A stretch of 64,000 nucleotides of DNA, from assembly GCA_035041965.1 (NCBI GenBank), contig JAPYMA010001730.1, positions 1 through 64,000 of the forward strand, written 5' to 3'. The position numbers and the translations under genes were made by a program. How positions within the stretch are numbered: position 1 is the first letter of the stretch; every line of letters starts with the position of its first letter. The notes below the pieces were generated by a model, which saw nothing but the letters and a program-made list of their open reading frames with translations, searched no databases and was not told the DNA's origin. Shown piece after piece: positions 1 to 10,500 of the stretch. The stretch comes from Anisakis pegreffii (lineage: Eukaryota > Nematoda > Chromadorea > Rhabditida > Anisakidae).

Positions 1-1250
1 GAAACCGGTAATTAGATGTGATTTCTTGTTGCTTTCTAAAGACGCCATCTTTTTTCATGGTTCCGTGCCACAATTTGTTTGACCCTTCCTGATATTTGCC
101 AATATTTTCCCTATTTTATATTATATCACCTTCATATTTTCCGATATTTTTTTACGCGTTTTCGTTCTGCTGATGCTTTGATCATTGTTTTCGGCATTTT
201 GAAGTGTGTAACATGTAGATGTGCTATAATTTCTGATCGTTTCCTGTGTTGCGTTTAGATTCATTCAAATCATGTCATCTCATTTTTAATAGTAGTAGTA
301 AAACCTGTTAAAATTGTGATGATCAATTCGAATGTTTCTAGAAATGCTATTTAGCTTGCGTCCATGAAATTGATTATTATCGATGTCATCAGTTTTTTTG
401 AAGTGTCAGTGCGTTAATGTTAAACATCTGCCGAATAAAACATGTTTTTCATTCATTAGTTATTATGTTTTCAGGCAATTTGAGGCCATTCCTCCGTCCG
501 AATTAGCTTACAGATTTACCGGTCACTTGCAGATTTGTTGTTATCACGGAGTTTTCGCGTAAGGGATCAACGAATCATCGATATTTTTGTACATCACCAG
601 TGAGCACTTGGATTTAATTAATCACATGACTTGAATGAATACAGTTTCATCACAATGAATACAAATGCAGTTTCATCCATCGTTTCATTACTCGAAAATG
701 ATCCTTGAGATGCATCTGAAATTTTACTCCTTCGAGTGACTTTTTTTTAAAACTGAATGCTCTGTTTGTTTGGCTGCCACTGTTTCAGATGTCGACACAT
801 TTTTTTCTCGGTAAAAACTGTTTCATCTTTAATTTGTAATCTGGTATTTCAGGTTCATTCCTTGGATAGCGTTTCTACACAAATCTATAAATGTGTCGTT
901 GATATATTGATTTGTCGGATGGGATGTTTGTGATAAATTTTCTTCAAATCGTTGTTTTTATGGAGTGATGAATGATGTCTTGATATTGTAATGTTTTGGA
1001 TGTTTTCATTATGCTTTATCTTGAGATCGTTCGTTATTGAATGCAACGTATTGTGATTCAAGTTGTGTAAGATAATGATTGTTGGTGATAAAAAATTTGA
1101 TTATTATTTATGTATTTTTTACCTTGAAGCACCACCATAACAAGATACCTTAAGTGTCACGTCTTACCCATATGACTGGCAACTACAGGCCACTGCACAG
1201 ACAGGACAACCTTCGGTATAATTTCTTGATCAGAACTTTATCTGGACTCA
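1..1250. other. AT-rich intergenic sequence, no gene seen
   Basis: I see no open frame with protein-like composition and no splice-consistent exon pair on either strand. The stretch is T-rich with scattered stops. It could hold the 3' UTR or introns of a gene lying to the left of the window, but nothing in it proves this. Confidence 0.4.
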
Positions 1251-1295
1251 GGGAAAGCATCCAGGCAAATGGACGAAACTAGGTTTCAATGATCT

Positions 1296-1900
1296 AACCC
1301 CTATAGCATCAAGAAAATAGCTATATCTCCTCGCAGAGGCAGAATTTCTCGGCGACTTCTTCATTTTTAGAAAGCTGAGATTTTGCTCAATCGAATGATG
1401 TACAAACATCAATATGTTACTGGGCAAACCTGAGAAGACGGTTGGCTTGAATGTATCAAACCTATATTTCTATAGTAATGCATAGTATCTATTGATCTAT
1501 AGTGATCAAATGCATATCAATGAGCACCTCAGCGCTAGTTGAGATAGCTTTAATAAAATAGCTAAGTTTCCTTAATTAATGCAAGTAAAATCGCCCAGCA
1601 AAATATATCAGTAGTGATACATTGCATTGAAACTAGCGCTGTCGAGTTACTTGAGATAGGTTCAGGAAATCAACTATATCTCCTCAATTAAGCAATGTGA
1701 TGAAATTATTATGTTTTTGGGCAAACCTGAGAATAGTGCTGTTTTAAAGACGGTTACCCTGTTACTGATAATGTTATGCACAAATTGATCAACGTAGATT
1801 CAATATATTGAAATAAGCGCTGCCCAACAAATGAGATATCTTCAGGAAATTGTCTGGTCCTCTGAACATAAGCAAAATCGTCTGACAACATGCATACTTT
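1296..1900. repeat. Dispersed/tandem repeat family, locus 1
   Basis: Several diverged units follow one another. Each carries the same landmarks: a block like 'aaatagctatatctcctc' (near 1312, 1550 and 1660), then a 'gggcaaacctgagaa' block (near 1421 and 1719), then 'tctattgat' and 'gatcaaatgcatatcaa' (near 1504). Spacing between repeated landmarks varies from about 110 to 240 bp. The same landmarks recur in the same order at 37.3-37.7 kb, so this is a dispersed family and not only a local duplication. No coding capacity is seen; it may be a non-autonomous transposon or satellite-derived element. Confidence 0.7.
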
Positions 1901-2337
1901 TCTGAAACTAGCAAATATTTGTGATGTGGTCATAACAGAGAGGAATGAATTTTTTTTGGAATTATTTGTCTGCTGTGAATTATTATTTCGGATTATATAA
2001 GTAGATAAAATATTTCAAATTGTCCTTTGATTTGAGTTTTTGAAGAGTGATTATAATAAGAATCTTTCCTAACTGATCACAATCATGTTTCTGATGAGGA
2101 TGCCAAATCCCAATTGCATATTTGAGTTAGGGTTTCACCCAACATTTACAAGCTCATGCCCAAAATAAATGGTCATTAGGCTTAAGGAAATGAGGAAAGA
2201 TGTGACATTTGCAATAGGCTTCACTGAGAATGATACTGATGCATTGATCAAATTTTAGATCACGTCTATCAAAATATCACTGGAGATTTTCATACGTTTC
2301 CAAGATTTACGGGCCGTATATATGTTGTTGAGCGATC

Positions 2338-2580
2338 TTACGCGCTACAAGTAATATCGATGATTTTTTGAAGCCATTTCTCTTGACAAAAACTGAGGAT
2401 TACCATACTTCTTGTAAGGTTAATCGTTTCTCCTGAGGAAATTTTCATAACCAATGAAGATGAGTGAGATGGACTCTTACTATGCAGAGACTCGGTCAGA
2501 ACGTCAATTTCGTCCAATATACCATTGGCATCTTGCTTAAATGATAGAATGATCGGTTGGGTTTTATTTGTACGACACAT
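2338..2580 (-). CDS. Possible small ORF of 80 residues, unknown
   Basis: This is an uninterrupted ATG-initiated minus-strand frame of 80 residues. Composition is mixed and protein-like, without low complexity, and there is no signal peptide or membrane segment. I recognise no family. It starts just next to the palindrome at 2605-2658, so it could equally be a chance frame inside a repeat element. No splice partner was found. It is kept only because its composition is better than most chance frames here. Confidence 0.15.
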   Translation of the reverse strand: MCRTNKTQPIILSFKQDANGILDEIDVLTESLHSKSPSHSSSLVMKISSGETINLTRSMVILSFCQEKWLQKIIDITCSA

Positions 2581-2604
2581 GACTCGTGCAGTTAGGTCTC
2601 AATT

Positions 2605-2658
2605 CTTTGTGGCGATTACATTGTAGTTGAAGTTCAACTACAATTAATCGCCACAAAG
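2605..2658. repeat. Near-perfect 54-bp palindrome
   Basis: The left arm (2605-2631) starts ctttgtggcgatta and ends ttgtagttgaa. The right arm (2633-2658) is its reverse complement except for one missing base, and the arms are separated by a single base. It would fold into a hairpin of about 26 bp with almost no loop. This is typical of a small inverted-repeat element or an inverted duplication. Confidence 0.9.
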
Positions 2659-2725
2659 TTGAATTTCACCAAAAAAAATTGTAACTTCACCAAATTTTTA
2701 ATTGAATTTCAACGAGAAAGCGACA

Positions 2726-3747
2726 ATGCATACTGTTGTCGTGCTATTTTTGATAATGGTAACATTACTCGTAATTATAACGGTCGTCCTACCGGACCAA
2801 TTCGAGCTGGATGGCAGTCTATCGAGACAGCTCAGAGTAAGACTCTTTTCGTGGAAATTTTCTTGTTATTATTTATGTTCAACACGTGAATTACTTTTTA
2901 CTTTATTATCAAGAGACAGATTTTATTCATGTAACAAGCACTGTTTGTAATAGTAATAAGAATAATGGGAACAGAAATAGAACTCATGATTAAAGTAATA
3001 TATAGCGAAATAAGTCAGGTGGTAATATGTGACATAGATTAGAATTTATCGAAATTAGGTGGTGTTGGAGTTTCAGAAGGGTCTATCTCACAGATATGAG
3101 TGAAAGCTTTTCTGAAAATATGATACAATCCCTGCGCTCCTTTGCCATAAATAAACGAAATTTCAAGTTTTTGTTACGTCTGAGAAAGAGACCAAATCGA
3201 AAAAAAACTGAAAATTCGAAAAATTCAGCGTAAAAACAAAGTATAGGATCATGGTCATCTGAAGAAAGCAGATCGAAGAAGATGTAAATCCTCTTTACTC
3301 ATTAAGAAGCTCTTCAGAAAGTCCACATTTTCGAATCAACTCGAGGACGAGTCTTGCTGCTTTTTACACCCATAACAATCGGTGTTACTGATCGGAAACT
3401 GTATCGCTGAAATCATTGTCTGGTCTAAAAATTTCACATCTTTAATGAGAATTTTTTAGAAATGTAACAAGAAAGATGAACGAACGTTCCAGTTGAACGT
3501 TCGAACTAAAATTCAGTAAACTGAATTGAATTAAACAGTGAGGGGATTTTAGAGTGGAGAGAGTCGTGCGACGTATGATCCGCACTACTATGGTCATCAT
3601 GGTCTGTGACATCATGGACACCATCATTACTATTATCCTGGCTAGCATTACGATTACCACCATCATGGTCATAATGAATGTAGACGTTCGTGGATGAGCA
3701 GAGAGAGCGCCAGATGTCACGAATTCGGATGTTGCGATGTTGGTTGA
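2726..3747 (+). pseudogene. Possible secreted His/Tyr-rich peptide gene, interrupted by two stops
   Basis: Exon 1 (2726-2836) starts with ATG and encodes 37 residues: a strongly hydrophobic signal or anchor segment (residues about 3-21) followed by a polar stretch. It ends at a good donor, AGA|GTAAGA. A phase-compatible acceptor (TTTTAG) at 3552 opens a frame rich in Tyr, His and Gly (3553-3606), then TGA at 3607, a second HHG/HHHYYYPG segment, TAG at 3643, a third His-rich segment, and a Cys-containing tail ending GCCDVG before TGA at 3745. Simple glycine-histidine-tyrosine peptides with a signal are common among nematode surface and defence peptides, which is the basis of the guess. The two in-frame stops suggest a decayed gene, but the exon pairing is inferred. 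The opposite strand of the second part is also open (Asp/His-rich), so this may be a simple repeat instead. Confidence 0.3.
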
Positions 3748-3910
3748 CGGTTAATCTGGAAAAAAACGCGACCCGATGCATCTCCATGTAATTATTCTCT
3801 GTCTACTCCATTAAGATTGGCCAATTCACTATTTATTACGTATGCACATTATTTTCAATTCGATCATAAGATTGCTCCATATTTGATCTTGGTTCTACTG
3901 CATTTGTTAC

Positions 3911-4091
3911 TGCAGTTCTAAATTTCACATCGTCTTTGTACATATTCTCTTCTGATAGTTGTTGTACAGTTATTTTAATTGCGTTATCAATAAATTATAG
4001 TATATGACATTACGATTGCATTCAAAACAGTGTGCATGTTCAGAAGTAGGTACAAGGTTTAAAATGGCAGGCAGCCGAATTTGGCACGAGG
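3911..4091. repeat. Left copy of a ~180-bp repeat flanking the tandem array
   Basis: This stretch and 5067-5239 share the same series of blocks: tgcagttct, gatagttgtt, gttatcaataaattata, cagtgtgcatg or caatgtgcatg, gtggcaggcag or atggcaggcag, and a terminal tttggcacgagg. They are diverged but colinear and in the same orientation, with the 32-bp array between them. No coding potential is seen. Confidence 0.75.
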
Positions 4092-4583
4092 GCTTCACAA
4101 CTGAGTTCTCCTCAATCTTTTTCTATGCATATCGTTCTTTTGGTTTCGTGTGATAAGCAGTTACATAGAAGTGAATGAAGAGCACAGCAAATGATGTGTA
4201 TTCAATTAATCCCATCTGAAAGAATCGTGGATGAAATGTCGCTGGGTGAATGTTAAATGCACAGATCACATATTCAAGATAGTTTCTACGAGTCAATTCC
4301 GATGCCTTCAATGACTTTTATCTGCACTAATTTATCGAAATATGGATTTTTCGAAATTCTACGAAAAACATCTCAAAACATTTCCTTAGTATTCAAAATT
4401 TGGGCAACTTTTCTGACCAAGAAATCGGTCAGCAGAAAATAAGCATGTATTTACTGCACATTCAAAAATCGCAAGATTTCAACGCATTCAACAGTACGAC
4501 TGAATTTGGATTTTGTTTTGAGAAAACAAATTAGTTGTTTGATCGTACGTAGTTTGACTGACGTGTGCTCCCACTGGCTTTCC

Positions 4584-5031
4584 CTTTAGCACTGAAGAGA
4601 ACTATGCAAGTTTCTCTTTGTACCGAAGAGAGCCATGCAAGTTTCTCTTTAGCAATGAAGAGAACTATGCACGTTTTTCTTTAGCAATGAGAAGAGCTAT
4701 GCAAGTTTCTCTTCAGCGTTGAACAGAACTATGCAAGTTTCTCTTCAGCGTTGAACAGAACTATGCAAGTTTCTCTTCAGCATTGAACAGAACTATGCAA
4801 GTTTCTCTTCAGCATTGAACAGAACTATGCAAGTTTCTCTTCAGCATTGAACAGAACTATGCAAGTTTCTCTTCAGCATTGAACAGAACTATGCAAGTTT
4901 CTCTTCAGCATTGAACAGAACTATGCAAGTTTCTCTTCAGCATTGAACAGAACTATGCAAGTTTCTCTTCAGCATTGAACAGAACTATGCAAGTTTCTCT
5001 TCAGCACTGGAGAAGAATTATGCAAGTTTCC
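4584..5031. repeat. 32-bp tandem repeat array, about 14 copies
   Basis: The unit reads attgaacagaactatgcaag followed by tttctcttcagc (32 bp). The central copies (about 4720-5000) are almost identical, alternating cattgaac and cgttgaac. The first four and the last copies are more diverged (gaagaga, accgaaga and actggagaagaa variants). Homogeneous in the middle and diverged at the edges is the usual pattern of an array that expands by unequal exchange or slippage. Confidence 0.95.
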
Positions 5032-5066
5032 GCTCAGTCATTATGCTAACACGATTACTTGTTGTT

Positions 5067-5239
5067 GCAGTTCTGAATATGTATTCTTTGCACATATCTT
5101 CCGATAGTTGTTTTATAATCACTTTTATTGAGTTATCAATAAATTATAAATATTACGTTACAATTATACGTAAAACAATGTGCATGATGAGAAGCAGGCA
5201 CAGGTTTTGAAGTGGCAGGCAGTCGCATTTGGCACGAGG
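5067..5239. repeat. Right copy of the ~180-bp repeat flanking the tandem array
   Basis: This is the partner of 3911-4091, in the same orientation and ending in the same tttggcacgagg block. The region just downstream (about 5300-5480) again carries blocks like 'ccttcagaaaattagg' and 'gggcaaaactgaaga' that resemble the repeat family at 1.3-1.9 kb, so the whole 3.9-5.6 kb segment seems to be built of repeat-derived DNA. Confidence 0.7.
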
Positions 5240-5804
5240 ATCTCATGATCAGAGGAGGAGGATCCCATGAATATTATGCTCGGCAATGCTATAGGTATTG
5301 TTGACCAACATTGAGTGACATACCTTCAGAAAATTAGGAAAAGCCGAATAATGGAGCATAATTGTTCGGCAGCAAATAACATTTTTAAAGAGCTGAGATC
5401 CTCTTTTTTCTAAAGGCATCAAAAAATTGTAAGTAAACGGGCAAAACTGAAGAGCAGGGTTCCCTGAATATTGTGCTACATATGTAGTGGATAGTGGTGA
5501 TTAAAATTTGAGAGGATATCTGATTGACAGGACAGGATCAGTTGGCAAGAATATCTTTAGAAAGTCGTAGTCCACTCCTGCCTGATGGTACTAAAAATGT
5601 TCGTTTTAAGCGTTCAAGATTCTATTGATAAACCCAGTCAAATAAGATCCCAGTATTAGCGTAATGTAAGCAGTGCATTTCTTGCATCTCAACAATTGTT
5701 TCGTGGTGTGGCAACTCATTGTGCATATGCCTTTTCTATTACAAAGCCGAATGGAACGAAAATGTGAAGTGATGAAATGAATAGAGTGAAGATTCAGAAG
5801 ATAA

Positions 5805-6128
5805 TTATGAATGCGAGTGATTCAGTGATACATTCGAATTGAATAAGAAAAGTACTAATGCATAACAGGACTGCAATGGAATCAGCAAGGTTGGGAATGA
5901 GAGTGATGAGACATCACAGGAATTGAACATAAAAACTGGTGATGGAATCACAATAATAAATAGAGAACAGAGGTATGGATTCTGTTGGAAGTAGCTATTC
6001 AGGAGGCGTGCACACTTTTCATACTCCCATGTACAGTTTTCCTTCAACAGTTTATCAATGAATCCTATGTCTAGTTTCCATACTCTTTTATCACTCTCAT
6101 TTCTAAAGTAACTCGCTGCACTACACAT
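5805..6128 (-). CDS. Possible small protein or exon, unknown
   Basis: This is an ATG-initiated minus-strand frame of 107 residues. The first half is markedly protein-like: charged and amphipathic, with W, C and Y residues and a helix-forming segment DIGFIDKLLKEN. The second half becomes hydrophobic and Ser/Phe-rich, as expected if the real exon ends near residue 50 and the rest is intron or UTR. I found no convincing splice partner and recognise no family. It may be a chance frame. Confidence 0.25.
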   Translation of the reverse strand: MCSAASYFRNESDKRVWKLDIGFIDKLLKENCTWEYEKCARLLNSYFQQNPYLCSLFIIVIPSPVFMFNSCDVSSLSFPTLLIPLQSCYALVLFLFNSNVSLNHSHS

Positions 6129-6259
6129 CAGTTATGTCGTGGCAATTTTCTTATTCATTGCAATCATATCACTGATTTACTCTCGTTCATAACTTTTCGA
6201 GAATAGGTGATATTTTCACTTCTCATCACTGCACTTTCAGTTCATTACGGTTTTCAGTG

Positions 6260-6324
6260 CAAATGAATCGCATTGAGTGATTTGGCGAAACACAAATGAA
6301 TCGCATTGAGTGATTTGGCGAAAC
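6260..6324. repeat. 33-bp direct duplication
   Basis: A caaatgaatcgcattgagtg block followed by atttggcgaaac occurs twice in tandem with a 33-bp period (starts at 6260 and 6293). The copies are identical over about 31 bp. It lies about 275 bp upstream of the ATP synthase epsilon ATG, so it could fall in that gene's promoter, but no known site is recognised. Confidence 0.85.
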
Positions 6325-6598
6325 TGGTTATAACAATTTGATGAGGATCACACTTTGATGACAAATTTTCATCTTTGCGCATTTTCAGGAATATTTTATA
6401 ATTTAACTGAAATTTTCGATAACTTTCGTCTCATTGTGATTACTTCGAAAAAGTTCGTCAAATTTCGGTCGAGATTCCGACAAAACAATTTGGAAGGTCA
6501 GTAGGAATTCTAGGTGTCGGAATGATGAAATGTCGGCAAACTCATTATATTTCAGATCGGCTTATAGTCTTCCCATAATAAACACCTTATTGTAAAGG

Positions 6599-6910
6599 AT
6601 GTCGTTTTGGCGAGCCGCCGGTCTATCTTATATACGTTATTCACAAATTGCTGCTGCGACCACTCGAAAATGTGTGAAGGTATGAATTGATTCTGATTTT
6701 TCATACGGTCATCATTAATTCAGTTTGTATTCACTTAATTTCGATCGTTGATTCAATGGCTACTGGTTGAGTGGCGTTGATGAATCATGTGAAAACTTTA
6801 TTTAATACTGCGTTTTATTTTAGGGTCAAGTAGGTGAAAGACCTGCTTCAATATTTCGTATAACGAAGTGGGAAAATGGGAAAGCAGTAGGTGCGAAGAA
6901 GACTCGATGA
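6599..6910 (+). CDS. ATP5F1E: ATP synthase F1 subunit epsilon, mitochondrial
   Basis: This small subunit belongs to the central stalk of mitochondrial F1Fo ATP synthase, where it stabilises the rotor with gamma and delta. It has two exons, 6599-6679 and 6824-6910, giving 55 residues, close to the roughly 50-residue metazoan family. The N-terminus contains the hallmark WRAAGLSYIRYSQIAA, matching the WRxAGLSYIxYSxI signature of the eukaryotic epsilon subunit. The C-terminus is short and Lys-rich (KKTR). A TTTCAG acceptor at 6551-6555 precedes the ATG by about 43 bases, and only this ATG gives the family N-terminus, so trans-splicing there is plausible. As is usual for this subunit, no cleavable presequence is evident. 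It is followed 670 bp later by RanGAP on the same strand, which is too far apart for a classical tight operon. Confidence 0.93.
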
Positions 6911-7580
6911 GATGAGAACGGAAGAATCTCTCTTTGATATGGTTGATATGTTAGGAAACAAAATGAATATTATGCGTCACTCCATGATATTATGATTTCT
7001 TCCGATATTTATCCCATGTCACACCTCTTAGTAATGATCTGATGATTGAATTTAGAACTGTTGAAATATCCATTTGTTTTGTCAATTTTTCAGTAACTTT
7101 TTTGTATTTTGACTTCATACGTCGTATTCATTTCATCAATTGGCAATATGCAATAAGTATGGTTTTCCAGTTGAATCATAAATGTGGTTAGTAAAAGTGT
7201 TTGGAAGCTTGTTTTAAATATGTTTGTGAAAAATAAATTCCTTAGCTATTGAAGCGAATGCATTTGAATTATCAACAATATCGTTCATGAAAAGCGATGT
7301 AACTGAAGGCTACCGATACTTTCGATCCAACAAGATTAATTTTTTTAACGTATTCAACCGATAGAATCGGATGGAATTATTGTATTTCATAATAAGGTGA
7401 TGATGAGCGAAATTATCCGCAAAATGCAAATAAACTGCAAGAGTTGATAATGACAAGTTAATGGTATCAATGAATCTGTTCATTTTGGCTCATTCACGAC
7501 TTGCGCACATTTATGTAGAGAAGTGATTTGTATTGAATTCAAAATGAATTTAGAAATAATTGATCGTTTGTAAAGTAACC
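6911..7580. other. Intergenic gap between ATP5F1E and RanGAP
   Basis: AT-rich sequence without convincing exons. It contains an AATAAA-type motif near 7230 that could end the upstream transcript. A TTTGTAAAG just before the RanGAP ATG is a weak trans-splice candidate. Confidence 0.4.
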
Positions 7581-10500
7581 ATGAGAAGAGATAAAGAAGT
7601 GGATGACGACGATTCAACGAAATTATCGTTTCTTAATCAGCAAAATAAATGGAATACTCGTGAAGATGGTATGAATGATATCTCACAATCAGTCAATATG
7701 TTTTGAATGTCGAATATTCCCAGTGAAACTCACTAACTTTATTCATTTCTATTAAGTGTAAATGAGGTTGGACACTGTTGAACAACAGCAACAAAAATAC
7801 ATTAACGTAGGTGGATTATTAATTGATAGAATGATTGAAATCTATTCGTAAAACATTCTTTTTTAGCTAAAATGAAGGGTGAAATGGCTTATATACTTGT
7901 TGAATGTGTTGTTCAATCAAAAGATATCTGTTACCTTTTCAGTTGGACCTGTTGTAAGTGCAATTCAATCGAAAGCATACATCGAAACTATCGAGCTGAA
8001 AGGTAACTCATTGGGGGTTGCGGCTGGCGAATGTATCGCTGAAGCGCTGCAGTCTCATGCCGAACTTAAAGTACGTTTTGATGTTGCCATCGCTCTCGTA
8101 GTCCACCATAATTGTGTTGATAAATCACTGTTCACAATGCCAGTTTCGTAACATTTTCATTTTCAGCAAGCTTTGTGGAGTGATCTCTTCACGGGCCGAC
8201 TTAAAACTGAAATTCCGCCGATTCTGGTAATTAGTTCTTCGTTTTTCCCACTTCTTAACGTTAAGTGTTTTTTAGTTGCCGATTTCATTGGTTTTCTGAA
8301 GATTTGAATTAATCATAATATTCTCGTATTTCGTGATTGGATGATGATCATTGATTTGATTCATTTGGGAGATTAACTTTTAAATTTTATGAGTTCATTT
8401 AATGGATTTATGAATCAAGATATTATTTGTTATGTTATTGAATCAAGACATTTATGTTATGTATGGAATATTATTTAACTCGAAAATCGTTTAATTCAAT
8501 TTTTTGATGAAACGTTTGGTGTGATATAATGTGATCGTGTTGATTGTTTGGTTTGATTCGTGGTGACGTTCTCTTAGTAATGATATCGAACAGTTGTTTG
8601 AATGTTGATTGAGATAAGAATAATACTAATAACAGAAATCGTTGTGTGATGCGATGATATCGAGTGGAGTGAGGCTGGTAGAGTTGGATTTGTGCGATAA
8701 TGCATTCGGACCGATCGGGGCCGAGGGCATCGAAAACTTTTTGGAATCGCCATCAGCATACTCACTTCAGACTCTTAAACTTAACAACAATGGCCTTGGG
8801 GCTGGTGGAAAAGTATGTTTATTCTTTTACTAGTTCAATGAGTGAGTATCTATTAGAAGGTAGTAGTTTGCATACATCCATAAAATAGCATTGTTATTTG
8901 AACTAAACACTTTTTTTTTTCAGTATTCAATCTGTGTCATTTATTAGTCTGTCAAGGATGCGTCCATCTGTTAGACCTATGCTAATGTTCATATAATATT
9001 TTCATGAGCTGTGTTTCAGATAATCGCCAAATCACTGAAACAGTGTTGGTTGAATGCGAAACAAGATGGTTGTGAATTCGCTTTAAAAACCTTCATTGCT
9101 GGTAGAAATCGTCTCGAAAATCCAGGAGCCACTGCACTAGCTGATGCTTTCAAGGTACGTAATGTATTAGTTGTATGATCACTCTTTATCTCCTTTCAGT
9201 ATTGGAGTTGTGTATGAACGTATATATGTGATTGTATACGAATATATCTAACAAACTCATGAAATTCGATCGTATATTTAGAATTGAATGGCTGATAATT
9301 CAGTGGGAATAAGAGCAAGACTAGTATATTTGTATTGAACAAGTTTATGAGATGAAAGTGTTAGTATGATATAATTTGTGTTGTGAAAGTAGATATGTTG
9401 TAGACAATTGGTACACTGGAACATATATCGATGCCTCAAAACGGGATAAAGTCGGGAGGAATCGAAGCGTTAGCCGCATCCCTCGAAAATAATCGCAACA
9501 TAAAAGTGATCGACCTCAATGACAATACGTTCAATGTCAGTGGAGCGCGTGCAATGGCCAAGGTTTGACTGATTTTTGGGCAATGATGAATTAATCTTGA
9601 AGTTGAATTTTCTTAATGATGTTTGCAGGTGATACCGAATTTACGACAAATACAAGTGATAAACTTCGGGGATTGCTTGTGTCGGAATGATGGTGCTATC
9701 GCGATTGTATCCAGTCTTAACAGCTCGATTCATCTGCATTTGGAGGTGATTTGAGTTGTCGTATTCGTGGACATTTATTTGGTTTTGTTTGTTGTTTGAC
9801 TGGAATGTATTCGAATCAAAGAGGAATTCGTTTAGGAAGTGAACTTGAGTGGTAATGAACTGAATGCTGACACTGCTGAGAAGATTATTCGCGTGTTTGA
9901 TAAAGCTGCCTTCCGATTGAAATCACTCTCGTTACACACCAATAATTTGGGACATCGTTTCGATGAACTCAAACAGTATTTTCATAATGTGGATCTGGGA
10001 GAAGAAAGGTATCGTTTTTCAGAAATATCATTTATTGTTATTATTGATGTTAATTGCTCACAGATTCAGTCGATTATTTCTAGAGTGTAATGTGTTTATA
10101 TGCATATCTATGTAATAATTCTTTGTTAAGACGGATTATTTGGTAATGAAATGATAATAATATTACGTTATCAAAAGAGTTAATTAAAATTCAGTGACGA
10201 TCAAGGTTCGTTGGAAGATGAAGAAGATTATAGCGAATCAGAAGGGGATGAGGAAGAGAGTGATGTGGAGGTGGTTGATAAAGAAGTGGAGTTGACTGGT
10301 ACGGCTGCAGTAAGAACGCAACCTGAGAATGCAATTAGTTGTTCGATTAGTGAGGTGATTGTGATCGATTATTCGAGTTTGCATCGATTCATTCATTTAA
10401 TTCGAAATTTTTGTGTAACAAATTAGCAATCAAATGGCTAAGTCGTTTATGATTAAGACTTATCTGAGCATACAACACTGCAATATATTCTTGCATCGCT

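Noticed and set aside
4079..4092. tttggcacgagg resembles the 'GGCACGAG' linker of old cDNA libraries, as if vector sequence contaminated the assembly
   Set aside because: It occurs twice, inside diverged copies of a repeat with extended homology, and is not next to a GAATTC site here, so it is part of the repeat.
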